Assembly: GCF_016861655.1 (NCBI RefSeq)
Contig: NZ_BOLN01000005.1
Coordinates: forward strand, 124,001-188,000
DNA: 64,000 bases
Reading direction: 5' to 3'
DNA from: Levilactobacillus lanxiensis
GTDB taxonomy: Bacteria > Bacillota > Bacilli > Lactobacillales > Lactobacillaceae
Under the pieces are notes generated by a model, which worked only from the letters and a program-made list of their open reading frames with translations, did no database searches and was not told the DNA's origin. Shown piece after piece: positions 46,034 to 55,179 of this stretch. Positions within the stretch are counted from its first letter, which is position 1. Every line of letters starts with the position of its first letter. A program made the position numbers and the translations under genes.

Positions 46034-46279
46034 GTCAGACCTGTAAAAATGGGTGTCCGATTTACGTTCCCGGCGGTGGGCTCAAGGTAGTCTGCTGTGG
46101 GGAACGGCTCCAGCCTGTGAAGCGGGCTTCCGCCTCGCCTTTGAGCCTGAAAAGCGGTCTCAAAGGGCGTCCCGTGCTCTAAACTGAGAAAACCACTCAG
46201 TTAAGACCACCGACACAGCAGGTCATCTTGATCTGCCTCTGGTCACTCACACTGGCCATGCCATTTTTACAGGTCTGAC
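46034..46279. repeat. Type A palindromic repeat, copy 7
   Basis: The longest perfect arms in the family: GTCAGACCTGTAAAAATGG (46034-46052) and its 19-bp complement at 46261-46279, unlike the arms of any other copy. Core in the same orientation as copy 4, with CTGAG/CTCAG hairpin. Internal CAAGGT-type stem is imperfect here. Lies with copy 8 in the 930-bp gap 45900-46829; 46280-46538 shows nothing I can assign. Confidence 0.9.
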
Positions 46280-46538
46280 GATGGCGCTTGGTGTTATCAA
46301 TTAATTTAGATGTATGCTTTTTAGAATGTTTAAGTGTCTCAAAATAAGGGACTACCATTCAATTCAATGAGCATTAATCAGACACAACAATAGTGTGTAA
46401 AAAGGAATCACCATCATACGGCTGAGAAAACGGAGCCAGTCATAAAAGTGCCTCAAGACGAACCTGGGTACAGAAACGTGAATAGGCACTACAAACCGTT
46501 CGCTAGAAGATCCGACTGACACGTCCACCGACAATCAA

Positions 46539-46828
46539 GGGTTGAACGCGTGTCAGCCGCAGGGCTGGGAAAACTGGGCTGGTCGTGGGAGTGACCAGAG
46601 GCGAGCCAAGGTGACCAGCTGTGTCGATGGCCTTGGCTGGGGTATTTTCCCAGCCTAGTCCATGGGACAACCTTTGAGACCGCTTTTTGGCTCAAAGTTG
46701 AGGTGGAAGCCGCCCTTCGGCTGGAACCGACCCCACAGCAGGGCTCCTTGAGCGTGCCGCCGGGAACGGACGCGACCAGGCCCAGTTTTCACCAGCCCGG
46801 AGGCACTGACAACGCAAAAGTTCAACCC
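46539..46828. repeat. Type A palindromic repeat, copy 8
   Basis: Outer arms GGGTTGAAC (46539-46547) and GTTCAACCC (46820-46828), the right arm ending one base before the TrmH stop codon. Inner arms GGGCTGGGAAAACTGGGC pair with GCCCAGTTTTCACCAGCCC with a single bulge. Internal hairpin GGCTGGG/CCCAGCC; the CAAGG/CCTTG stem is partly eroded. Confidence 0.9.
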
Positions 46829-46829
46829 C

Positions 46830-47600
46830 TTATTGGACCAGGCGGAACATGACGACGCCGGCTGCCACCGCCACGTTCAACGACTCTGCCTGTCCTTTAA
46901 TCGGAATGTACAGGTTCCGCGTCGTCATTTGTTGCAGGTCGGACGCCATGCCGTTCCCCTCGTTACCCATAACAATGGCCCCAGCAGTCAGCTGTGGCAC
47001 GTCCCGGTAGCTCTTAGCATCCCGGTCCAGGTTAGTCCCATAGACGGGCAGGTGCCGGCCGGTAAAGGTGCTGATCCAGTCGTGCAGGTCGGCTTCGACC
47101 AATTGGATGTGAAATTGACTTCCCTGCATGGACCGGAGCACCTTTGGTAAGAACCGGCTGGCGGTCCCTTTCCCAAAGACCACACCGGTCAGGCCAGCGG
47201 CATCTGCCGTGCGGACCATCGTGCCAATGTTCCCAGGATCCTGAACGTAATCCAGGAATAGCCAAACCCCCTCAGCCGTGCTGGGGTCACCCACCGTATC
47301 CTTGGGAAGCGGCACCGTCGCGAAAATTCCTTGTGGCGTGCCCGTGTCCCCAATCGTTTGGGCAATGCTGTCGGTCAGTTCGTAGGTGTCCACATTGGCT
47401 GGTAGTTCCGCCGCGTGTTCGGCCAATTGGTCGGCCGTTCCCATGATGGCGGTCAGTTCATGTTTGGCCTTGATGGCTTCCTGAACCAAATGCCAACTTT
47501 CTAATAGGTAAGATTGCGTTGCTTTACGACCCTTTTTGGTGTTTAAGGCCCGCCACTGCTTGACCTTTTTGTTCTGTCCCGACGTAATTTTTTCAGTCAA
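46830..47600 (-). CDS. TrmH-family RNA 2'-O-methyltransferase (SpoU type)
   Basis: 256 residues from TTG 47600 (GGGAG 8 nt upstream; ATG 47615 has no good ribosome site). N-terminal substrate-binding domain (KKVKQWRALNTKKGRKATQSYLLE), then the SPOUT knot: VWLFLDYVQDPGNIGTMVRTADAAGLTGVVFG, GAIVMGNEGNGMASDL and IPIKGQAESLNVAVAAGVVMFRL. Likely methylates 23S rRNA ribose, like YsgA. Divergent from acylphosphatase. Confidence 0.93.
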   Translation of the reverse strand: MTEKITSGQNKKVKQWRALNTKKGRKATQSYLLESWHLVQEAIKAKHELTAIMGTADQLAEHAAELPANVDTYELTDSIAQTIGDTGTPQGIFATVPLPKDTVGDPSTAEGVWLFLDYVQDPGNIGTMVRTADAAGLTGVVFGKGTASRFLPKVLRSMQGSQFHIQLVEADLHDWISTFTGRHLPVYGTNLDRDAKSYRDVPQLTAGAIVMGNEGNGMASDLQQMTTRNLYIPIKGQAESLNVAVAAGVVMFRLVQ

Positions 47601-47778
47601 CTTGATTACTCCCATTCTTTGATCACATGTTTACCGCTAATCCGTCTGACCACTCACCATTTATGATGAGCCATCGGACCCGCGTCCGGTATGCTTTCTT
47701 TTTTCTAATTTTACCATACCACTGGGCAGGTCCGACCACGCGCGGTATGATTAAGCTAAAAAATAAAGGAGACTTTCG

Positions 47779-48051
47779 ATGATTACCCAAGAACTCTTAG
47801 TCAGCGGTCGCGTCCAGGGCGTGGGCTTTCGTTACTCGGCCAGCAAACTTGCTCAACACCTCGGCGTGACCGGGACCGTGCAGAATCTTCCCAACGGCCA
47901 GGTGGCCATCGTGGCGAGTGCGGACGCCGACGTGTTAGCGGACTTTGCCCAGCAATTACGCACCAATCTCTCCCCCTGGATTCAGGTTAGTCAGCTCAAG
48001 ATTACCGACCGTGCACCCCAACATTTTACGACGTTTCGGATTATTATTTGA
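47779..48051 (+). CDS. acyP: Acylphosphatase
   Basis: 90 residues; hydrolyses acyl phosphates. Phosphate cradle VSGRVQGVGFRYSA with Arg18, catalytic Asn36 in VQNLPNGQV. AAAGGAG precedes the ATG. Divergent from TrmH and just upstream of yidC, a conserved lactobacillar arrangement. Confidence 0.95.
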   Translation: MITQELLVSGRVQGVGFRYSASKLAQHLGVTGTVQNLPNGQVAIVASADADVLADFAQQLRTNLSPWIQVSQLKITDRAPQHFTTFRIII

Positions 48052-48153
48052 AAATACCCGCTAAATCAAGTAAGATGTTTGATGTTAACGGCATTTTGCC
48101 GCTGGGGGCGTCCGCGCTCTACATGTTTATTTAAAAGGGGTTCAAAACATAAA

Positions 48154-49071
48154 ATGAAAATCTCCAAGAAAGTCTCTGTCACCACCGCTCTAGCTGCGAT
48201 GGCACTAGTGCTTAGTGGGTGTGTGCAGACGAAAAACGGGAAGCCATACGGCCTCGTTTACGATTACCTAGCCATTCCTGGGCAACACGTCATGAATTGG
48301 TTAGCCAACTTCTTCGGCGGTAGCTACGGTTGGGCGATTATTATCCTGACCGTGATCGTGCGAATGGTTCTGTTACCAGTCATGGTGAAGCAAATGCGTG
48401 GCGCCACGGTTCAACAGGAAAAGATCTCGATGATCCGGCCACAAATGACCGCCTTGCAAAAGCAACAAAAGGCTGCCAAGACGCCAGAAGAACAACAGGC
48501 TGCCAGCCAGGCCATGATGGCCCTCTACCGGAACAACGGTATCAGTATGACCGGTGGGATTGGTTGCTTGCCGCTGTTGATTCAAATGCCCGTCTTCGCT
48601 GCTCTGTATGCGGCCATTCGGTATTCACCAGAATTACAGAGTGCTGTCTTCTTGAACATCCCCTTGGGTAAGGCTAGCTGGATCTTAGCCTTACTGTCCT
48701 TCCTCTCCTACCTGTTGCAAGGGTACCTGTCCTTGCTGGGGATGCCGGAAGAACAGAAGAAACAGATGCGCTTCACCCTGCTGCTGTCACCCGTCATGAT
48801 TTTATTCTTCACGATGAGTTCACCAGCCGGATTAGGCCTGTACTTCTTCGTCGGTGGGTTGTTTGCCTGCCTGCAAACGCTGATCATCAACTTCTACCGG
48901 CCACGGATTCGTAAAGAAATCCAAGCCAAAATGAAGGATCGGCCAGCTCCCGTCGTTGAACCGGTCGTCGCAAAACCTGTGACCCCGGCTGCTAAACAAG
49001 CAACGGCTAAAAAGGCCAGCCAAAAGAACCGGAATCGTAATGCTGGTAAGCAACAACATCACCAAAAATAA
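48154..49071 (+). CDS. yidC: Membrane insertase YidC, lipoprotein form
   Basis: 305 residues. A lipoprotein signal MKISKKVSVTTALAAMALVLSGC (Cys23) fixes the start at ATG 48154; the AAAAGGGG site is 13 nt away, longer than usual. Five membrane helices with the YidC core GWAIIILTVIVRMVLLPVMVKQMRG, NGISMTGGIGCLPLLIQMPVFAALY and a Lys/Gln-rich cytoplasmic tail that binds ribosomes. Inserts membrane proteins, with or without Sec. Confidence 0.95.
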   Translation: MKISKKVSVTTALAAMALVLSGCVQTKNGKPYGLVYDYLAIPGQHVMNWLANFFGGSYGWAIIILTVIVRMVLLPVMVKQMRGATVQQEKISMIRPQMTALQKQQKAAKTPEEQQAASQAMMALYRNNGISMTGGIGCLPLLIQMPVFAALYAAIRYSPELQSAVFLNIPLGKASWILALLSFLSYLLQGYLSLLGMPEEQKKQMRFTLLLSPVMILFFTMSSPAGLGLYFFVGGLFACLQTLIINFYRPRIRKEIQAKMKDRPAPVVEPVVAKPVTPAAKQATAKKASQKNRNRNAGKQQHHQK

Positions 49072-49082
49072 TCGCTAATGCG

Positions 49083-49122
49083 TAAAGGCGCCGACTGAAT
49101 TTTCTCAGCCGACGCCTTTTTC
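49083..49122 (+). terminator. Terminator after yidC
   Basis: AGGCGCCGACTGA and TCAGCCGACGCCT pair around ATTTTC and are followed by TTTTT. Confidence 0.9.
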
Positions 49123-49293
49123 TATACCCTTATTTAGTTGTTAGCGACAAAATGCTTAGCTATCGCGTTTACGTGTACTTTTTGATGCCACTTCTAAATG
49201 TTCTACCGACCGGGCCCACGACCCATGAAACGGCTCAAAAGTGAATTTACCTTCATTTGCTAGTAACAAAAAGCGTGATTTAAGCCTCCCCGT

Positions 49294-49698
49294 TTAGCTC
49301 ATCATCAGTTCCTGGCGAATGCCACTTGGCACCGTTTCCCGGTCAACCTTCCCCCAAGATTCCACGTTTTGTCCCTTGGTACTGATCTTCAGAAATTTAT
49401 TAGGCTTCAACTTCCACTGAGAATCAAAAGCCAACGTCCGTGACTGCCCCTGGGCATTGTAGGTCACCAAGTGGTAAGTGTACTCGTCCTCACCACCCCC
49501 GCCGATAAAATGCCGAATGGGCTTAGCGTTAGTTGAAGCGTACACGTCTTCAATCTTGACCAACGGATTCACATTATCCGCCGCCATGGCCAGTTCGGAA
49601 TGCTTATTCTTGGTCAAGTTTGGCAACAGAAAGGCCCCTACACCTAAGACCACAATGATACTGGCAACCAACACAAAAAACTTACTGATAAATTTCAT
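49294..49698 (-). CDS. YxeA-family secreted/membrane protein (DUF1093)
   Basis: 134 residues: an N-terminal hydrophobic anchor or signal (FFVLVASIIVVLGVGAFLL), then the beta-rich YxeA domain: DVYASTNAKPIRHFIGGGGEDEYTYHLVTYNAQGQSRTLAFDSQWKLKPNKFLKISTKGQNVESWGKV. Common in lactobacilli and bacilli, function unknown. Stands alone between yidC (convergent) and the histidine kinase gene. Confidence 0.85.
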   Translation of the reverse strand: MKFISKFFVLVASIIVVLGVGAFLLPNLTKNKHSELAMAADNVNPLVKIEDVYASTNAKPIRHFIGGGGEDEYTYHLVTYNAQGQSRTLAFDSQWKLKPNKFLKISTKGQNVESWGKVDRETVPSGIRQELMMS

Positions 49699-49813
49699 TT
49701 TAAAATCCCCCTATATCGGCTAATTACTCAAGTAACTAACTAGTTACCATAGCATAACTGAGCCAACGAGGCCTGTCAATCACAATTTTGATATTTCTAG
49801 TTAATTGTATACA

Positions 49814-49856
49814 ACAAAAAGGACACCCTCAGCATTTTCAGCTGAAAGTGTCCCTT
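49814..49856 (-). terminator. Terminator of the two-component operon
   Basis: On the minus strand AAGGGACACTTTCAGC and GCTGAGGGTGTCCTT pair, then TTTTT. Confidence 0.88.
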
Positions 49857-49866
49857 TAAATAAACC

Positions 49867-51510
49867 CTATTTTTCATCTGGTGAATCCGGTGTGTCTGGC
49901 TTATCGGCCTGACTATCATCAACCAATAACGCTGACTTGATCCCCGGAATCTCATCGTTAGCTGCTTGAACCCGCTCCTTCTTGTCGGTCAGAATCTGTG
50001 CATCCTCATCCGATAAGATTGGCAGGGAGACCCGGAAGACCGAGCCCTGGCCCAACGCACTCTCGATGGTAATCTTCCCGTGGTACGCCTCAATCAGGCG
50101 CTTGGCAATGGCTAAGCCTAACCCATTGCCCCCCTTGGTCCGCGAACGGGCCTTGTCGACACGGTAGAAGCGGTTGAAGACACGGTCACGGTTCTCCTGG
50201 GAGATTCCCTCACCGAAGTCTTGAACGGCCACCTCGAGGTTCCTAGTGTCACTCTCGTAGCTCATATGAACTTCCTTGCGCTTCTGCGAGTACTTCACGG
50301 CATTGTCCATCAGAATGATGAGGATCTGTTCCAAATGATTCCGATAAATTTGCGCTTGCACTGGCCGATGCACATCGTTATCCAAAATAAACACGTAATC
50401 CGGATGGATCATCTTAAAGTTGTCGAAGACTTGTTCAACAACTTCACTGACGTCCGAAACTTCATTGGGGTAATTGACCTCAATCTGTTCGGCCCGTTGC
50501 AGATCCAACATTTCTTGGACCAGACTCTTCATCCGTTTCGTTTCCTGTAAGGATGCCTTGATGGACTCGTTCAAGACCTCCGGATCATCCTTGCCCCACC
50601 GGTCCAGCATCTCCATGTGACCCTGAATAATGGCCACGGGCGTCCGCAATTCATGGGAAACATCTTCCACGAACTGCTGTTGCTGATCCATGTAGCGCTG
50701 GGTGGTATCAAGCATGTCGTTAAACAAACTACCCAAGTCACTCAGCTCATCTTGGTGGTGTAGCTCTGGGACCCGCCGATCGGTCTGGGGATCCTCACGC
50801 ATGGCATGAATGGTCTCTCGAATTTCCTCGACTGGTCGCAACAGGAAGGTCGCCAGGCTGTAACTTAGAACGGCAGCGGCTAAGACCGCCATCATCCCCA
50901 GAACCACTTCGACCTGCAGTAGCTTGACCTGGGTGGCGCGATAGTCCCGTAAATTATCGGTGACCTGCACGTACCCCAGAATCTTGTTGCCCTGCTTCGC
51001 CCGAATGGGTGCCGAGCCAACCAAATTTTTATGACCGCTGATGACCCGCGTCGCAATCCGTTCCTTATTGCTCTTCGCAAATTTAATTGGACTGTTCCGC
51101 GTGGCAAACAGTGGCTGGCCCTGATAATCATAGACCGTCACCGTTTGGCTGTCGCGGGCAAGACTCGTGATTATCGCATTGTTATAGGCACCAGCCGGCT
51201 TCTTGGCCTCAGACATCACGGTCCGTGGCCGCAACAACTGGTTGACCTGGTTACCCGTCAACGGCTGTTTCTGGTTATTCAACTTCTCAACCACAACGTT
51301 CAACGTATCTGACACGTGGGTCTTTTCCTGGCGCATCAGAACCGTCATAAAACTGTTAAAGATAAGGAAAACAATCACCGCAAAGATGACCAGTACCCCA
51401 AAGGCCGTGGTTAGCGCCCACTCCCACTTCAGGGAGAAACGAAAACCGGGCTTCTTCGGTTGGGTATCGTCATGATCGGTGGCTGTCTCCGTTAGTTCTG
51501 GCGATTTCAC
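49867..51510 (-). CDS. Sensor histidine kinase (ArlS-like)
   Basis: 547 residues: TM1 (about 32-57), an extracytoplasmic sensor loop (58-188) with little similarity to named domains, TM2 (about 189-212), HAMP, HisKA with His286 in DVSHELRTPVA, HATPase with N-box NAVKYS, DFGEGIS and GGNGLGLAIAKR. The C-terminal 50 residues are a charged, Asp/Pro-rich tail (QADKPDTPDSPDEK). The start overlaps the response-regulator stop by 4 bp (ATGA). Order and type match ArlS/YycG-neighbour kinases of lactobacilli; the signal is unknown. Confidence 0.93.
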   Translation of the reverse strand: MKSPELTETATDHDDTQPKKPGFRFSLKWEWALTTAFGVLVIFAVIVFLIFNSFMTVLMRQEKTHVSDTLNVVVEKLNNQKQPLTGNQVNQLLRPRTVMSEAKKPAGAYNNAIITSLARDSQTVTVYDYQGQPLFATRNSPIKFAKSNKERIATRVISGHKNLVGSAPIRAKQGNKILGYVQVTDNLRDYRATQVKLLQVEVVLGMMAVLAAAVLSYSLATFLLRPVEEIRETIHAMREDPQTDRRVPELHHQDELSDLGSLFNDMLDTTQRYMDQQQQFVEDVSHELRTPVAIIQGHMEMLDRWGKDDPEVLNESIKASLQETKRMKSLVQEMLDLQRAEQIEVNYPNEVSDVSEVVEQVFDNFKMIHPDYVFILDNDVHRPVQAQIYRNHLEQILIILMDNAVKYSQKRKEVHMSYESDTRNLEVAVQDFGEGISQENRDRVFNRFYRVDKARSRTKGGNGLGLAIAKRLIEAYHGKITIESALGQGSVFRVSLPILSDEDAQILTDKKERVQAANDEIPGIKSALLVDDSQADKPDTPDSPDEK

Positions 51511-52193
51511 GAACGCATCACGTACCCTGTCCCCCGGACCGTCTGGATGTAGCTCTTCTGGCCGGCGACATCAATTTTATTTCGCAGGTAACGCACGTAA
51601 ACGTCCACCACGTTGGTTTCAACTTCGGACTCGTAACCCCAAACCTTGGTTAACAGGACGTCCCGGGCCAAAACGACGTTGATGTTTTCCATTAAGGCTA
51701 ACAGCAATTCGTATTCCCGCTTGGTCAGGTTGATGACCTCATCGCCACGACGCACGATGCGGTTTTCCTTTTCAATCGTCAAGTCCTTGAACTTAACGGT
51801 CGTTTGCTTGGTGTTCTTTTGCTCGCCTTCCAGGTGAATCCGCCGTAACAGCGCCCGCACCCGTGCAAGTAATTCTTCAATGGCAAATGGCTTCACGATG
51901 TAGTCGTCGGCCCCATGGTCTAACCCGGAAACTCGGTCGATCACGGAATCACGCGCCGTCATCATGATGATTGGCGTACTCTTCACTTCGCGTACCCGGC
52001 GGGCAACTTCGATCCCGTTCAATTCAGGCAGCATGAGGTCCAGCAAAATGACATCGAAGTCCTGTGACAGTGCAGCTTCTAATCCGGTCCGACCGTTAAA
52101 TTGCACGTTGGTTTCGTAACCTTCATGCTTCAATTCCAATTCAACAAAGCGGGCAAGATTTTTTTCATCTTCAATAATTAAAATTCGACTCAT
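51507..52193 (-). CDS. OmpR-family response regulator (ArlR-like)
   Basis: 228 residues. Receiver domain with acidic pocket Glu8-Asp9, phosphorylation site Asp52 (LLDLMLPE), Thr in MMTARDS and Lys in YIVKPFAIEELLARV. Winged-helix DNA-binding domain from about residue 130 (NRIVRRGDEVINLTKREYELLLALMEN...GYESEVETNVVDVYVRYLRNKI). First gene of the pair; promoter space is in the 414-bp gap upstream, where TTGCAT and TGATAA-like boxes near 52280-52310 are possible. Confidence 0.95.
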   Translation of the reverse strand: MSRILIIEDEKNLARFVELELKHEGYETNVQFNGRTGLEAALSQDFDVILLDLMLPELNGIEVARRVREVKSTPIIMMTARDSVIDRVSGLDHGADDYIVKPFAIEELLARVRALLRRIHLEGEQKNTKQTTVKFKDLTIEKENRIVRRGDEVINLTKREYELLLALMENINVVLARDVLLTKVWGYESEVETNVVDVYVRYLRNKIDVAGQKSYIQTVRGTGYVMRS

Positions 52194-52420
52194 TGCGCTC
52201 TAACTCCTCTGGCTATTTCACGGCAGCCGCTGCAATCAAACCCATACTACCAGCGGCCGTCCGATAATCATTTCAACATTTAATTTTATCATATTTTCTC
52301 ATAATTGTATGCAAAAGCACGCCGCTTCTCACATTTAGTTATTTCTTTACTTTCTAAACCGGGAAAAAGTCCTTCACTTGCAAACAACAACCGGTTGCAT
52401 TCGATAGTTAAGTTTGCTTT

Positions 52421-52434
52421 TGAAAACGGTTAAG
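52421..52434 (+). promoter_or_regulatory. cre-like site upstream of adhP
   Basis: TGAAAACGGTTAAG fits the CcpA consensus TGWNANCGNTNWCA at 12 of 14 positions. It lies about 110 bp upstream of the adhP -35, a plausible place for activation, but this is weak evidence. The rest of 52200-52520 shows no gene. Confidence 0.3.
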
Positions 52435-52527
52435 TAGTTTGCTTCACATTGTTGGTTACTGTATTCTTCTATTGTAGCCTTGATTTAACGCTAATTAATT
52501 AGTGCCTTGATTAAATCTTAATAATTT

Positions 52528-52571
52528 TTGTGCAAATTTTCACTTGCAACTCAGCACTTTTGCAGTATACT
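52528..52571 (+). promoter_or_regulatory. adhP promoter with Rex-like operator
   Basis: TTGCAA (52544-52549), 16 bp, TATACT (52566-52571). TTGTGCAAATTTTCACTT (52528-52545) matches the Rex consensus TTGTGAA-N4-TTCACAA except at three positions and overlaps the -35 box. NADH-responsive control of an alcohol dehydrogenase would make biological sense. Confidence 0.6.
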
Positions 52572-52607
52572 AGCTCTTGTAGATAAAAAGAAAGAGGAGT
52601 TGTTTTC

Positions 52608-53624
52608 ATGAAAGCAGCAGTTATTCGCGATTCAGTAGACGGTTACGTTGATATTAAAGATGTTACGCTTCGTCCCATCACCCATGGGGAAGCCTTAGTT
52701 AAGATGGAATATTGTGGTCTTTGCCACACCGACTTACACGTGGCTGCCGGTGACTTCGGTAAGCAACCTGGCCGGATCATTGGACACGAAGGTGTTGGTA
52801 AAGTTATCCAAGTTGCTGACGACGTTGAAAACTTGAAGATTGGCGACCGCGTTTCCGTTGCCTGGTTCTTCAAGGGTTGTGGCCACTGTGAATATTGCTT
52901 GACCGGCCGCGAAACACTTTGCCGTAATGTTAAGAACTCCGGGTTCACCGTTGATGGTGCCATGGCTGAAGAATGTATCGTTGATGCCAACTACGCCGTT
53001 AAGGTCCCAGATGGTTTGGACCCCGTTGAAGCTACTTCATTGACTTGTGCCGGTGTAACCATGTACAAAGCTTTGAAGGTCGGCGAAACGAAGCCTGGCC
53101 AATGGGTTGAAGTTGTTGGTGCCGGTGGTTTAGGTAACCTGGCTATCCAATACGCCCACAACGTCTTCGGTGCCCACGTGGTCGCCGTTGATGGTAACCC
53201 TGACAAGTTGGCTGCTGCTAAGGCTAACGGTGCCGAAGTGCTGATCAACCGGCATGACGGTGATGTGGCTGAACAAATCCAAGCCAAGGTCGGCGGTGTC
53301 GATAACGCCCAAGTTACGGCCGTTAACAAGGATGCCTTCACCCAATCCGTTAACGCTTTGAAGCCAGATGGTAAGCTGGTTGCCGTTGCCTTACCACAAG
53401 GTGACATGGAATTAAACATCGCCAAGACGGTGTTAGACGGTATCTCTGTTCGTGGTTCCTTAGTTGGGACTCGTCAAGACTTAGCCGAAACATTCCAATT
53501 CGGTGCAGAAGGCAAGGTTCACCCTATCGTGAAGACTCGTCGTCTGGACGAAGTTAACGACATCATCGACGAAATGAAGAACAACCAAATCGTTGGCCGG
53601 ATGGTCGTTGATTTTACTAAATAA
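52608..53624 (+). CDS. adhP: Zinc-dependent alcohol dehydrogenase AdhP
   Basis: 338 residues; interconverts alcohols and aldehydes with NAD(H). Catalytic zinc ligands Cys39 and His60 ([16 protein letters not shown]), structural zinc cluster [16 protein letters not shown], and the Rossmann motif [15 protein letters not shown] near 175. Closest to ethanol/propanol-active AdhP. Codon use is more biased than its neighbours, suggesting high expression. Own promoter and terminator. Confidence 0.96.
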   Translation: MKAAVIRDSVDGYVDIKDVTLRPITHGEALVKMEYCGLCHTDLHVAAGDFGKQPGRIIGHEGVGKVIQVADDVENLKIGDRVSVAWFFKGCGHCEYCLTGRETLCRNVKNSGFTVDGAMAEECIVDANYAVKVPDGLDPVEATSLTCAGVTMYKALKVGETKPGQWVEVVGAGGLGNLAIQYAHNVFGAHVVAVDGNPDKLAAAKANGAEVLINRHDGDVAEQIQAKVGGVDNAQVTAVNKDAFTQSVNALKPDGKLVAVALPQGDMELNIAKTVLDGISVRGSLVGTRQDLAETFQFGAEGKVHPIVKTRRLDEVNDIIDEMKNNQIVGRMVVDFTK

Positions 53625-53647
53625 GGGTTCAAACTTTAATACTTCCG

Positions 53648-53677
53648 AAAGCCGCTCCCGTGAAGAGCGGCTTTTTT
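53648..53677 (+). terminator. adhP terminator
   Basis: AAAGCCGCTC and GAGCGGCTTT pair around a short loop and continue into TTT. Confidence 0.9.
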
Positions 53678-53910
53678 GTGTTTTCAGAGAGATGGTCCCC
53701 TCACCCCCAAAGCTAATAGTTGCGACGATTATGCCAACCACGAAACTATCCTGTACACGAAATTGCTCCGGCATTAATGGTTATAAGCTAAATAGACTGA
53801 TGACCTATCTACGCATCAAAATGACTAATTACACCGTCCAGCAAATAAGCAATACTGGCAACCATTATCAGCAACATCCCCATCGTCACAGACTAACCCA
53901 CAACCGAAAT

Positions 53911-54191
53911 CAGTATTAGCTGAGCTAGTGAAAATGTGACTGAGCAGTCAGTGTTAGTGACCAGAGGCGGATCAAAGTCCCCCGCTGTGTCGGTGGGCTA
54001 GGCTGGCGTCTTTTGTCCAGCCTAGCCCACGGGTCGACCTTTGAGACCGCCTTTTGGCTCAAAGTCGAGGTGGAAGCCCGTTTCTCAGGCTGGAACCGAC
54101 CCCATAGCCGGGGACTTTGAATCCGCCGCCGGGAACGGCATGGCGCCCACAGCGTCACGGCCCATTTTCACCAGCCCGGAGGCGCAAACTG
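53911..54191. repeat. Type A palindromic repeat, copy 9 (A/B hybrid)
   Basis: The core is type A: CAAAGTCCCC (53973-53982) pairs with GGGGACTTTG (54110-54119), and GTGGGCTAGGCTGG (53993-54006) with 54017-54030 over 14 bp. The right flank, however, is type B (GCGCCCACAGCGTCACGGCC then CATTTTCACCAGC at 54163-54175). The left arm GCTAGTGAAAATG (53924-53936) pairs with it except one base. It fills much of the 573-bp gap after adhP; the remainder shows no gene. Confidence 0.85.
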
Positions 54192-54197
54192 AAACAG

Positions 54198-54839
54198 TTA
54201 CTCCTGATAAAGCAGGGATAGTGCCCGCAAATCGGCCGCCGACAGCGTTTCACGCTGCTGGTCCAGCGGATACATGATCGACTGACGACTCTCACTATGG
54301 GCCAATCCCAGCGCATGCCCAATCTCATGAATGGCCACGGACACGCGAATTCTAAGCTCCGGGTGCGCCAGGTTGAGGCCGGCCTTGGCCCGGTTCACGG
54401 TGAATGCTTGCCACCCACTACGGTGTTTTACGGTCGGGCCGCCCTCACCCAATTCAACGAAATCCCCCGCCTGCTTGGACGTATCCCGTTGATAGGTAAA
54501 AAAGGTTAAGCCATTTTGGCGCTTGCCCGGCATCCCCGGGACCAAACGCACCAGCCCCGTTCGATTAAACACCCCCACGGCTTCCTCGAAGATGGGCCGG
54601 ATATTGGCCGTCACGTGTCGGTCAAAATGATAATAGTACGTGGGCGCCAACGGATACGTCGCCGCCACCAGACTCAACGGGGTTTGCGCGTGCTTGGAAC
54701 TGGGGAGTGGCCCTTCCATTTGATTGACTAACCGATCCAACCGACTGACGGACCTGATGTGGGGCGCCAAGGCCCCCGGCCACAAGATACATAACAGACT
54801 CACCAGCACCCCGACCCACAGTAGCCGCCACTTTAGCAT
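54198..54839 (-). CDS. Secreted matrixin-type zinc metalloprotease, paralogue 1
   Basis: 213 residues with an N-terminal signal anchor (WRLLWVGVLVSLLCILW). The metzincin site is HEIGHALGLAHSES, zinc ligands His171, His175, His181, followed by the Met-turn in SIMYPLD. A propeptide-like cysteine switch is not seen. Ends ADLRALSLLYQE, typical of the M10A fold. Substrates unknown. AAAGGAGG precedes the ATG. A second copy lies about 550 bp upstream. Confidence 0.93.
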   Translation of the reverse strand: MLKWRLLWVGVLVSLLCILWPGALAPHIRSVSRLDRLVNQMEGPLPSSKHAQTPLSLVAATYPLAPTYYYHFDRHVTANIRPIFEEAVGVFNRTGLVRLVPGMPGKRQNGLTFFTYQRDTSKQAGDFVELGEGGPTVKHRSGWQAFTVNRAKAGLNLAHPELRIRVSVAIHEIGHALGLAHSESRQSIMYPLDQQRETLSAADLRALSLLYQE

Positions 54840-55092
54840 GGTTGTTGCCTCCTTTAATTTCTATCATTCTTAGTGTAGGCAGTCCGGTGCTCGCTGACGA
54901 GTGTTTTGCAAATCGGGACGCAGAAAATAACGGCTGACCAGTTAAAATTGACGCGCCTTATCAAAATTAAGCAATTAATCGCCGTACTGACGGGTCTGGC
55001 ATGCGTTTCGCCATCTTAGTCCTTCAACCGAGACACTAGTGGGTATCCATTTTTACATCCATTAACGACTTCAAGACCAAATCTATTCAACT

Positions 55093-55138
55093 AAAAAAGG
55101 CGCCCCACCGCCAAAAAAATGGTTGTGAGACGCCTTCA
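55093..55138 (-). terminator. Terminator downstream of matrixin 2 and its repeat
   Basis: On the minus strand AAGGCGTCTCAC and GTGGGGCGCCTT pair, then TTTT. It lies beyond the type B repeat, so stop codon, repeat and terminator come in that order. Confidence 0.8.
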
Positions 55139-55179
55139 TGTATAGAACAACTTGATAAGCATAAAATTCAACGGTTACG

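Noticed and set aside
53593-53919. Plus-strand frame of 108 residues after adhP
   Set aside because: It overlaps the end of adhP and its terminator and has no ribosome site.
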